NCBI GenBank assembly: GCA_003542015.1
Contig: DPLL01000180.1
Span: forward strand, 1-5,216
Length of the DNA stretch: 5,216 bases
Origin: Microcoleaceae cyanobacterium UBA9251
GTDB lineage: Bacteria > Cyanobacteriota > Cyanobacteriia > Cyanobacteriales > Microcoleaceae
Reading direction: 5' to 3'
Position numbers and translations under genes: made by a program. Of the stretch, positions 1-5,205 are shown piece after piece. Within the stretch, counting starts at the first letter, position 1; each line of letters starts with the position of its first letter. The notes beneath the pieces are model-generated. The model saw nothing but the letters and a program-made list of their open reading frames with translations, searched no databases and was not told where the DNA came from.

Positions 1-11
1 AGATTTTCCGA

Positions 12-26
12 AGAAACCCGGTTTCT
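12..26. repeat. Short palindrome AGAAACC-C-GGTTTCT
   Basis: A perfect 7-bp inverted repeat (12-18 with 20-26) has a single central base. It lies 24 bases beyond the stop codon of the ATPase C-terminal fragment, read on the minus strand. Palindromes of this AGAAACC type are, from general knowledge, frequent dispersed repeats in filamentous cyanobacteria. It could fold in the ATPase transcript, but no T-run follows on that strand, so it is not called a terminator. Confidence 0.5.
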
Positions 27-49
27 AACTCCCCACGCGATCGCCACAT

Positions 50-746
50 TTACCGGCTCTGCTTGGAAATGAACTTCCCATGAAACACGACTTTTCGTAG
101 TTCTTCTGCTCCTAAGACGATCGGTGGACACACCAGCAATACCAGCCATTGCCAGGGTGCTAAAGGTGCTGTCGAAAAGATGCTTCTCAAAGATGCGTTA
201 TTAATAATCAGCAGAACTAAGACCCATTCAATGGCAATTCCGAGCCAGATTTGTCGATTAGAAAAGAATCCAAGCGGCAGAATTGACCCACGTTCCGATC
301 GACAGGCAAAAACATTCCCCGTTTGAGAAGCCACGACTGATGCCAGAGTCATAGTGATGGCTTGAGTATAAATGGCGATCGTGGCGGCATCTGCTGAACG
401 AGACAGAATGCTTGGCGTTACGGCTTGTAATTCTGCCAAGTCATAACCGTAACTCCACCACACCAGAAAAAATGCTGCCATCGCCAGGGCTGCTTCCAAC
501 AATCCCAAGAAGCCATAGGCGCGTAACAGTAGGGAGCGATCGAGCAGCGGTTGCGATTTTTTCCGGGGGGGCTGCTGCATGGTTCCGACTTCTGCCCGTT
601 CAGCGCCCAAGGCCAATGCAGGCACTATGTCAGTTCCTAAATCAATAGCAAGAATCTGCATGATCACCAGTGCAGGAGGAATCTTCAACGCCACCATGAA
701 CAGGAATGGTACTAATTCCGGCAGGTTTGATGCCAGGATGTAGGTC
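50..746 (-). pseudogene. C-terminal membrane domain of a broken cation-transporting P-type ATPase
   Basis: This is the last part of a type II P-type ATPase, the M5-M10 membrane domain that forms the ion path. Reading minus from 745, the frame gives TYILASNLPELVPFLF (M5) and then, after the first in-frame ATG at 697, ILAIDLGTDIVPALALGAE (M6). Both resemble the Na,K-ATPase/PacL group, where the Asn and Glu of SNLPE and the Asp residues of DLGTD help bind the cation. Further hydrophobic segments (GFLGLLEAALAMAAFFLVWW, IWLGIAIEWVLVLLII, WQWLVLLVCPPIVLGAEEL) complete M7-M10, and the frame ends at TAA 50-52. The homology runs upstream of 697 without a start, straight to the insertion end at 746/747, so the ATG at 697 is internal to the ancestral gene. 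Base 746 would be the third base of the codon split by the insertion. Alone, this piece lacks the ATP-using domains and cannot pump. The family assignment is firm; the transported ion is not known. Confidence 0.9.
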
Positions 747-942
747 TTGACACTCCCCGACCTAAAGGTGCGAGGATTCTTAATTCAGTGACTAACCTTT
801 AAGTGTTGCGTCCTTTCGGCAATATTCAGACCTTTTAACCGTAGAAAACTACCAATTAACGAGCCTGATTCGCAGCCACCCCAGCGGGTCTATCTCCAAA
901 AGCGTACTAGGATATTTACCTAGAGTTTGGGTATGCCCTACC
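747..942 (-). ncRNA. Putative omega/reRNA-like region at the right end of the insertion
   Basis: The last ~200 bases of the insertion, read on the minus strand, contain a series of small hairpins: 929-943 (GGGTA/TACCC), 907-923 (CTAGG/CCTAG), 878-889 (ACCC/GGGT), 841-852 (GTAG/CTAC), 806-822 (TTGC/GCAA) and the terminal 755-775 stem. In autonomous IS605/IS1341-type elements the 3' end of tnpB and the right end are transcribed as the guide RNA of TnpB, with the guide taken from the flanking host DNA just past TCAA. By position this region matches such a scaffold, and the guide would begin GACCTACATCCTGG at 746. The call rests on location and visible stems only. No promoter or tnpB is seen here, so it may be a silent remnant. 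Confidence 0.35.
755..775 (-). repeat. Right-end hairpin of the insertion
   Basis: On the minus strand, CCTCG pairs with CGGGG (one G-T wobble) and ACC with GGT around a TTTA loop, with one bulged C (770). It sits 4 bases inside GTCAA at the element end. A bulged subterminal hairpin at this distance is what HUH transposases of the IS200/IS605 family recognise. Confidence 0.6.
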
Positions 943-1074
943 CTACTTAACAATCCTAAAAGAATAGTTTGTTTTAACTGGTTTAAGGTTTAATTCAACC
1001 TCTAGCTGTTTAAAGAGTTTTCGCTGCTCTTCGTCCCCCGGTTTATACCTAAAAGTGTGTCTTAACTGTTTCAC
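943..1074 (-). pseudogene. 43-codon open frame inside the insertion, possible tnpB 5' remnant
   Basis: A short frame starts at GTG (1074-1072) and stops at TAG (945-943). It encodes a basic peptide beginning VKQLRHTFRYKPGDEEQRKL and ending NYSFRIVK. The pattern of an aromatic-basic strand, a Pro, then EEQRKLFKQL loosely recalls the start of TnpB proteins (FRFYPTPEQ..-like), and the position, left of the right-end RNA region, is where tnpB would begin. If so, the body of tnpB has been deleted. No convincing Shine-Dalgarno precedes the GTG. An unrelated small peptide or chance frame is equally possible; the resemblance is by eye only. Confidence 0.25.
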
Positions 1075-1159
1075 GATGGTAAAGGAATTTAACCTTGACT
1101 TTTATAGTATATCACAAATATAGGAACTTACTGGACTTTTTGAAAGAAGTTTTAAGAAA

Positions 1160-1194
1160 TTAAAGCCGTCCTAGAAGGACAGGGTTTTAAACCC
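1160..1194 (-). repeat. Left-end hairpin(s) of the insertion
   Basis: Two overlapping foldings are visible. One is CTGTCCT-TCT-AGGACGG (1166-1182, one G-T wobble), lengthened by TTAAA/TTTAA (1160-1164 with 1186-1190) across a small internal mismatch. The other is GGGTTT-A-AAACCC (1182-1194). They lie 9-20 bases inside the left junction, as expected for the left-end recognition structure of an IS200/IS605-type element. Confidence 0.55.
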
Positions 1195-1203
1195 AAATTT
1201 TTG

Positions 1204-1967
1204 ATAAATTTGCGGATGTTTTGGTGCACGGCTCGCCCCTCTTCAATCGCGACGACGATCGTCGCAAAGTTGTCGTCCGTGAGGACAATATCGGCGGCTT
1301 CTCGTGCCACATCGGTGCCATTCATCCCCATTGCTATACCAATATGGGCCGCTCTTAATGCTGGGGCATCATTGACTCCATCCCCCGTCACCGCAACGAC
1401 TTCTCCGATATTTTTATAGGCTTCCACCAGTCGCAGCTTATGCTCAGGAGACATCCGAGCAAACACTAGCCCCGATCGATATTTCAGAATTTGTTGCAAT
1501 TGTGCATCCGACAGATGCCCCATGCCTTCACCGGTTACTACCCTTACAGAATCGGTCACTAATCCAATTTTGCGGGCGATCGCCTCCGCAGTCAGTCCGT
1601 AATCCCCTGTTACCATCGTCACCTTAATTTTTGCCTGATGGCACTCAGCAAGAGCATCTCTCACCTCTGGACGCGGCGGGTCAAACATCGCCACCAGACC
1701 AATAAAGCTCAAATTTTGCTCTAAGTCTTGCGATCGCAAATCCAACATTTCACTCCCTCCACGACGAGCCGCCACCCCCAAGACTCGAAAACCCTGCTGA
1801 GCCAACCCATCGTTAGCCGCAACTATTTCATTCGAGTCGGATTCAGTGAGTTCTGAGACAGTTCCATTTCGCAAGATAGATGTGCAGAGTCGCAAGACTT
1901 CCAGCGGTGCCCCCTTGGTAAAAGCCAGGTTCGGCAGATCATTAGGACCTAGCGCGGACGATCGCCC
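1204..1967 (-). pseudogene. P-domain fragment of the broken cation P-type ATPase
   Basis: This piece carries the end of the nucleotide-binding domain and the C-terminal part of the phosphorylation domain. In order, the minus-strand frame shows NLAFTKGAPLEVLRLC (KGAP, ATP binding), FDPPRPEV, MVTGDYGLTAEAIA, FARMSPEHKLRLV, VTGDGVNDAPALRAAHIG (Mg2+-binding hinge motif), MGMNGTDVAREAADIVLTDDNF and EEGRAVHQNIRKF, where the insertion cuts in. The frame is open from about 1967. The TTG at 1895 is merely an in-frame codon and not a believable start, because KGAP homology continues upstream of it. Past the insertion junction the frame runs into element sequence and stops at TAA 1152-1154. The phosphorylated aspartate (DKTGT) is absent, so no catalytic cycle is possible. 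It is offset by one frame from the N-terminal fragment. Confidence 0.9.
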
Positions 1968-2220
1968 AACCTAATTGAGGGGTTCCCGAAATGAATGCTA
2001 AAATCCCTGCCACCCATAACAGCAGGGCCATGAAGTGCCTTAACTGATCGGTAAACCTGAGCCAGAGAGGGCGATGAGCCGGTTCTGGTAGTTCATTCGC
2101 GCCAAATTTTACCAGTCGCTCGTAAGCTTCGTCTTCAGATAGACCGTTCTCGCTGATTCCAAAGGATTGATAGACATCTTCAGCCGATAGAGTCCAAATC
2201 GGTCGATGAGGTAAATCCAT
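1942..2220 (-). pseudogene. N-terminal fragment of the broken cation P-type ATPase
   Basis: The frame starts MDLPHRPIWTLSAEDVYQSF, continues with GLSEDEAYERLVKFGANELP (the cation-ATPase N-terminal domain signature) and enters the first membrane hairpin, LLLWVAGILAFISGTPQLGW. Family homology ends at GTPQLGWAI. Seven off-family codons (VRARS-like) and TAA 1942-1944 follow, marking the edge of an internal deletion near 1959-1967. I chose ATG 2220 because AGGTGA (2226-2231) lies five bases ahead of it; ATG 2262 or 2253, in the same frame, would add 14 or 11 residues but lack a good ribosome site. Intact relatives have roughly 900 residues. The three fragments together hold about 575, so some 330-350 residues are lost, including the TGES, PEGLP and DKTGT regions. 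The translated product would be a ~90-residue membrane stub. Confidence 0.85.
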
Positions 2221-2225
2221 GTGTT

Positions 2226-2231
2226 TCACCT
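2226..2231 (-). promoter_or_regulatory. Ribosome binding site deciding the ATPase start
   Basis: Read on the minus strand, AGGTGA is followed by AACAC and ATG (2220-2218). Spacing and match to the anti-Shine-Dalgarno are both good, whereas the upstream in-frame ATGs at 2262 and 2253 have only A-rich leaders. It places the original start at MDLPHRPIW. Confidence 0.6.
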
Positions 2232-2414
2232 GAGAAATAGGTACTGAAGTCATTTCTGGCATATTTTCAGACGAATTTGTGTAAACTTAATTTTTCTTAC
2301 AATATCCATCTGATTGAACTGCCACAGTACAGATGATTTCTCTACCTTTAATACTGAGCATACTGATCGTATAGGACTGACGCACTTTCGACGGTGTTGC
2401 AAAGTTTTGAGATT

Positions 2415-2433
2415 ATTCGCAACACTTGCGAAT
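2415..2433. repeat. Perfect inverted repeat ATTCGCAA-CAC-TTGCGAAT
   Basis: Two 8-base arms (2415-2422 and 2426-2433) match perfectly around a 3-base spacer. This geometry suits either a dimeric repressor operator or a small hairpin. It is about 200 bases upstream of the ATPase start and inside a repeat-rich block, so an origin as part of a repeat is at least as likely as a regulatory role. Confidence 0.5.
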
Positions 2434-2457
2434 GACATAATTACATTGAAATGCGTA

Positions 2458-2602
2458 ATACCAATTTTTTGTGAGGCTGCATAGAATTTGATCCCCCCTA
2501 ACCCCCCTTAGTAAGGGGGGACAAGAGCGCGATCAAAGTCCCCCTTATTAAGGGGGATGCGAGGGGGATCAGAATATGTGCAACGACCCATTAAATTGGT
2601 AT
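2458..2602. repeat. 145-bp nested palindromic element with C-run/G-run hairpins
   Basis: The outer arms are perfect: ATACCAATTT (2458-2467) and AAATTGGTAT (2593-2602). Inside, GATCCCCC (2490-2497) pairs with GGGGGATC (2563-2570) and encloses two tight hairpins, CCCCCCTTA-G-TAAGGGGGG (2502-2520) and CCCCCTTA-T-TAAGGGGG (2540-2556). The whole would form a cruciform-like structure in either strand. The GATCCCCCTAA type is a recurring cyanobacterial repeat, and a second copy begins at 5206. It lies just beyond the stop of the amidotransferase gene and could hinder read-through, but lacks the T-run of an intrinsic terminator. Confidence 0.75.
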
Positions 2603-2620
2603 AAGTCCTATTTACAATAT

Positions 2621-3394
2621 TCACTCAAAATTGACGGGAAAACCCTCATGAAAAACCAGCAATTTTCCAGGCTTAATTTTCGTCCAAACTTCATTATCCG
2701 TAAGTGGCAAAGTAGCAATTACCGCCACGCGATCGCCCAAGTTTGTCAATTCCCGAAAATCGACAGTCACATCTTCATCGATGGAGTGAGCGCTAGCAAA
2801 AGGTGCTTGTCGTACAATATAATGCAGATTAGTAGAACAATGCACAAACAAGTGTTCTCCATCGGAAAGTAAATAATTAAAAATTCCGTACTCTGCCAAA
2901 GTTTTAGTAATTGCGTCCAGTACCGGGTAAAAATCCGTCAGAGTAGGCTTGTTTTGAGGAAAGCTTTCTCGCAATTTTTCTAAGATCAAACAAAAGGCTT
3001 TTTCGCTGTCAGTTTTGCCTACAGGTTTGTAAAATCCAGCACTTTCAGTATTGAAATTTTCCAAATTTCCGTTGTGAGCAAACACCCAATATCGCCCCCA
3101 AAGTTCCCGACTGAAAGGATGGCAATTTTCCAAAGCAATTTCGCCTTGAGTAGCTTTACGGATGTGAGCAATGACGTTAGTTGAATGAATGGGATAGCGA
3201 CGCACAAAGTCAGCCACTGGAGAAGTAATGGCTGGTTTGGAGTCTAGAAAGATGCGGCATCCTAAACCTTCAAAAAAAGCGATTCCCCAACCATCTTGAT
3301 GAATGTCTGTTTTGCCGCCCCTTGCAGAGAAACCCTCAAAAGAAAAGCAAATATCTGTTGGAACATTGCAGTTCATTCCTAGTAATTGGCACAT
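2621..3394 (-). CDS. Class II glutamine amidotransferase (YafJ-like)
   Basis: This is a 257-residue, apparently cytoplasmic protein built from one class II (N-terminal nucleophile) glutamine amidotransferase domain, which hydrolyses glutamine to release ammonia. I set the start at ATG 3394 because it gives MCQLLGMNCN: in this family Cys2 becomes the N-terminal catalytic residue after Met removal. The same frame is open 24 codons further up (ATG 3466 or 3427), but those starts would bury the nucleophile. Visible motifs are the FSFEGFSARGG segment (17-27), DGWGIAFFEG (34-43), HIRKAT (77-82, glutamine-binding Arg), FAHNGNL (105-111, oxyanion Asn-Gly) and TDSE (128-131). No synthase domain is fused, so the ammonia acceptor is unknown; free-standing YafJ-type proteins mostly lack an assigned reaction. 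Length is normal for the family and no defects are seen. No clear Shine-Dalgarno precedes the start. Confidence 0.92.
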   Translation of the reverse strand: MCQLLGMNCNVPTDICFSFEGFSARGGKTDIHQDGWGIAFFEGLGCRIFLDSKPAITSPVADFVRRYPIHSTNVIAHIRKATQGEIALENCHPFSRELWGRYWVFAHNGNLENFNTESAGFYKPVGKTDSEKAFCLILEKLRESFPQNKPTLTDFYPVLDAITKTLAEYGIFNYLLSDGEHLFVHCSTNLHYIVRQAPFASAHSIDEDVTVDFRELTNLGDRVAVIATLPLTDNEVWTKIKPGKLLVFHEGFPVNFE

Positions 3395-3621
3395 GACTGT
3401 TAATTTTATGAAGTTTGGACTACTCATGCCGCAGCTATTGACAGCTACAGACTGGCGATGATACAATTTAGGATTGTCTATAGCTTATCAGATTGCGATC
3501 GACATCAAGGAAATCTGATTTGCACGTCTAAACCAGGAGAAGGGACGGAATTGGCGATCGTACTTCCTAAGAACATTAGATCCAGTAAAAATGAGCGATG
3601 AAATTAACTCTAGTTTAAATA

Positions 3622-4512
3622 TTATCGGGGAAAATCAGAAAGTTGTTTAATATCCCTCAAAACTATTTGAGGCTTCCCTTTGTACTGTTCTACCTTCCCA
3701 CTAACATAAACATAGCCACGTCCTAGACCAGCATAACGCTTGTCAATCAGCCGCTTCAAAGGTGCCATTTTATCAGTTTCGGCATCCGGTATCCACAAGT
3801 CTAATTTATGCTCAAACGAACCCGCATAAATCAGAGCATTACCGCCGATCCATTTATTAATTCCCGCCTGCAAATCGCAGAAAATAGTAATAGATTTAGC
3901 TGTCTCGGAAGCCGCTAAGATTTTTGGATAATCCAAGTTCACAGAAAAAACTTCCGCTGTTGCTTGCGACAACCGAAACTCTTCGACGATTGAGGCGCGC
4001 ATCGACCACCAAGGTAACAAATGAGCATAATTGCGAGACGGAATTTTTGGATTTGTGTTCGGATTCCAAATCACCAGATTGTATGCTTTGGCTACAGCTT
4101 CAGCCTCAGTCATTTGTCGGTGATATAATCTCGATCGCCCGTATTTCACAAAGTAGGGACTCCAGCCCTCTACAATCAGTTTTAGATTGTAATTTTCCTC
4201 GCCTTTATGCACATAACAGAGGAGGCGGCCGTAGTGATCGCGGTGTTTTTCTACAGCCACTTCTATCGGGTCATCTGTATCAAATTCAATATCAACTTTA
4301 GCAAGTCCGCCGTCTGCTGTAGCAAAGTATTTTTTAGCCATTTCCGAAGCTTCTTTACCCGCCACAGTTACAGGTTTTGAGCCACCCGAATAACTTTCTT
4401 CCGTATCAACACAAATCAGCCGCAGAGACTCGGTTTTGCCGTTGAGAGAAACTTTAATAGTATCGCCATCAACCACTTGAGTTATTTGGAGGTTCTGAAT
4501 TCTGGTTGCCAT
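3622..4512 (-). CDS. Staphylococcal-nuclease-fold (thermonuclease) protein with C-terminal OB-like domain
   Basis: The 296-residue product has an SNase domain at about residues 5-145. Residues matching the classic nuclease active site are all present: Asp17 in VDGDT, Arg31 with Asp36-Thr37 and Glu39 in RLICVDTEES, and Arg96 in HYGRLLCY. NLKLIVEGWSPYFVKYG (109-125) continues the fold. Calcium-dependent cleavage of DNA or RNA is therefore expected. Residues about 205-293 look like an OB-type nucleic-acid-binding domain ending in GYVYVSGKVEQYKGKPQIVL. The N-terminus has no signal peptide, so it seems to work inside the cell, unlike the secreted staphylococcal enzyme. ATG 4512 is chosen because AGGG (4521-4524) sits 8 bases ahead, and a promoter at 4559-4587 overlaps the alternative ATG 4587, which could not then be in the transcript. 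It stops 227 bp before the amidotransferase start, so co-transcription is possible but not shown. Confidence 0.9.
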   Translation of the reverse strand: MATRIQNLQITQVVDGDTIKVSLNGKTESLRLICVDTEESYSGGSKPVTVAGKEASEMAKKYFATADGGLAKVDIEFDTDDPIEVAVEKHRDHYGRLLCYVHKGEENYNLKLIVEGWSPYFVKYGRSRLYHRQMTEAEAVAKAYNLVIWNPNTNPKIPSRNYAHLLPWWSMRASIVEEFRLSQATAEVFSVNLDYPKILAASETAKSITIFCDLQAGINKWIGGNALIYAGSFEHKLDLWIPDAETDKMAPLKRLIDKRYAGLGRGYVYVSGKVEQYKGKPQIVLRDIKQLSDFPR

Positions 4513-4558
4513 ATTTTGAACCCTGTTGAACTTGAGATTTGATGCACATATCTGCTCT

Positions 4559-4587
4559 ATTTTACACGAGTTTGCTGTTGAATGCAA
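4559..4587 (-). promoter_or_regulatory. Sigma-70-type promoter for the nuclease gene
   Basis: On the minus strand TTGCAT (4587-4582) and TAAAAT (4564-4559) are separated by exactly 17 bases. Transcription would begin near 4552 and give a leader of about 40 bases carrying AGGG at a proper distance from ATG 4512. The match is by consensus only. Confidence 0.55.
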
Positions 4588-4625
4588 TTAGTGTTATTTT
4601 TGGGATTAATTCTTGTCAGTTGTTA

Positions 4626-4774
4626 TAGCAACCGCCAAGGCGCTTTGGTCATTGAGCGGAGCGTCGCCCTGAGCCCTTCGACTACGCTCAGGATAAACGC
4701 AGTCGAAGGGTCGAAATGTCCACTTCGACTACGCTCAGTGACCGGAAGTATCCTAACCACCTTGGCGACTGCTA
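4626..4774. mobile_element. 149-bp MITE with TA-flanked inverted ends and REP-like core
   Basis: The ends TATAGCAACCGCCAAGG (4624-4640) and CCTTGGCGACTGCTATA (4760-4776) are inverted copies matching at 15 of 17 positions, with TA at each outer edge (4624-4625, 4775-4776), as for elements moved by IS630/Tc1-type transposases. Inside, GGTCATTGAGCG (4647-4658) pairs with CGCTCAGTGACC (4732-4743) with one mismatch, CCCTTCGACT (4674-4683) pairs with AGTCGAAGGG (4701-4710), and CTTCGACTACGCTCAG occurs twice as a direct repeat (4676-4691, 4723-4738). No transposase is encoded. The weak open frames crossing it on both strands are by-products of the palindrome. It separates the divergent nuclease and 93-codon genes. 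Confidence 0.75.
4676..4738. repeat. Two direct copies of CTTCGACTACGCTCAG
   Basis: The 16-base unit is at 4676-4691 and 4723-4738, separated by 31 bases. An inverted partial copy (AGTCGAAGGG, 4701-4710) lies between them. The units behave like REP-type palindromic sequences and form the core of the surrounding MITE. Confidence 0.65.
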
Positions 4775-4896
4775 TACATAACTTATAAAATCGGAAAACC
4801 AGCCAGAAAATCTGATTCAAAATTGAGAATCTGTCAAAGAACCTCGAAGCAAATAAACGCAGATATTGATTAAATCTATTACAATGAGAAAGACTA

Positions 4897-5178
4897 ATGG
4901 CTGTTCTAGAGTGTGTGAAACCAGGTGCTAAATTCGGTCAAATTATTTTGGTTGTCGATTTGACTGTTGCTGTCGATCGCACTTTAGCAAAAATTCAAGA
5001 CTTAGGAGATCACTCTGAAATCCGTCAGATCAACTATCCATCAGGAGTTCACGTCTTAGCAATTCTCAAAGACTCACAGCATTCTGAAGTAGTCGAGGAT
5101 GACTACTTGTTAGAAGATTGGCTACAAGTAAGGTCGCAAATTAACCCCGATGCCGTTCATTTGTGGCGAGGTAAATAA
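4897..5178 (+). CDS. Small protein of unknown function (93 aa)
   Basis: I do not recognise this protein. It is soluble and rather acidic, with no signal peptide or membrane segment. It begins MAVLECVKPGAKFGQIILVV; alternating hydrophobic stretches (QIILVVDLTVAV, GVHVLAIL) suggest beta strands, and VEDDYLLEDWLQVRSQI suggests an acidic amphipathic helix near the C-terminus. The start ATG 4897 follows GAGAAAG (4886-4892) after four bases, a modest ribosome site; stop TAA is 5176-5178. Codon use and HIP1-like CGATCG (4975-4980) match the neighbours, so it looks resident and not imported. It stands alone on the plus strand between a MITE and the start of another palindromic repeat. It is the only frame of this size here not explained by a repeat or by a gene on the other strand, which supports it being real. 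Confidence 0.65.
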   Translation: MAVLECVKPGAKFGQIILVVDLTVAVDRTLAKIQDLGDHSEIRQINYPSGVHVLAILKDSQHSEVVEDDYLLEDWLQVRSQINPDAVHLWRGK

Positions 5179-5205
5179 GCGAATTAACAATGACAATCAG
5201 ATTCA

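Larger units (their letters stand above)
747..1203 (-). mobile_element. Non-autonomous IS200/IS605-like insertion (457 bp)
   Basis: A 457-bp block interrupts the ATPase between NIRKF and TYILASN. Deleting 747-1203 joins AT (1205-1204) to G (746) and gives NIRKF-M-TYILASN in one frame. Read on the minus strand, the left end begins CAAAAATTTGGG after host TTTAT and has a subterminal hairpin (1166-1182, CTGTCCT/AGGACGG around TCT, with flanking TTAAA/TTTAA). The right end has a hairpin (755-775, CCTCG/CGGGG with ACC/GGT) and finishes GTGTCAA. Subterminal imperfect hairpins, no terminal inverted repeats, no target duplication, and a right end closing in TCAA are hallmarks of IS200/IS605 elements moved by HUH transposases. 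There is no room for tnpA or a full tnpB, so it would have to be mobilised in trans. The ends were placed by frame repair and the TCAA rule; a one-base shift (746-1202, giving NIRKFITYIL) fits equally by length. Confidence 0.75.
2371..2611. mobile_element. Possible composite MITE-like repeat block between the ATPase remnant and the amidotransferase
   Basis: ATAGGACTGA (2371-2380) and TAAGTCCTAT (2602-2611) are inverted copies with one mismatch. TAGGACT(T/G)A is the kind of end seen on small cyanobacterial repeats. The block contains no gene and encloses a perfect inverted repeat (2415-2433) and the C/G-run palindromic element (2458-2602). It could be one 241-bp element or several repeats inserted into one another; no unambiguous target duplication is visible beyond a TA at each end. 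It fills most of the 400-bp gap between genes. Confidence 0.4.

Noticed and set aside
412..648. Plus-strand open frame of 78 codons
   Set aside because: It lies antisense to the clear M6-M8 coding of the ATPase C-terminal fragment and has no family resemblance.
1201..1419. Plus-strand open frame of 72 codons
   Set aside because: Antisense to the TGDGVNDAP-containing P-domain fragment; low-complexity Ser/Thr/Ala composition typical of a shadow frame.
2250..2438. Minus-strand open frame of 62 codons upstream of the ATPase
   Set aside because: It runs through the inverted repeat and repeat-rich DNA, overlaps the ATPase leader, and has no recognisable protein features.
2490..2570. Intrinsic terminator for the amidotransferase gene
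   Set aside because: The GC-rich hairpins are strong, but no U-tract follows on either strand; better described as a dispersed repeat.
2576..2872. Plus-strand open frame of 98 codons
   Set aside because: Antisense to the amidotransferase C-terminus, which has far stronger protein-level support.
3019..3207. Second minus-strand frame inside the amidotransferase
   Set aside because: Same strand, other frame as the well-supported FAHNGNL/TDSE region; a shadow.
3591..3650. 19-residue plus-strand frame starting MSDEINSS
   Set aside because: Too short, no good ribosome site, and it overlaps the end of the nuclease gene on the other strand.
3924..4301. Plus-strand open frame of 125 codons
   Set aside because: Antisense to the SNase domain and carrying no motif; long only because of the codon pattern of the real gene.
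4676..4738. CRISPR-like array
   Set aside because: Only two direct copies of a 16-base unit, with an inverted copy in the spacer, inside an element with inverted ends; not a CRISPR arrangement.
4582..4820. Open frames on both strands (68 and 65 codons) with ERSRSGHFDPSTA-like peptide
   Set aside because: They are translations of the palindromic MITE and its CTTCGACTACGCTCAG units; such peptides are well-known false predictions from this repeat type.
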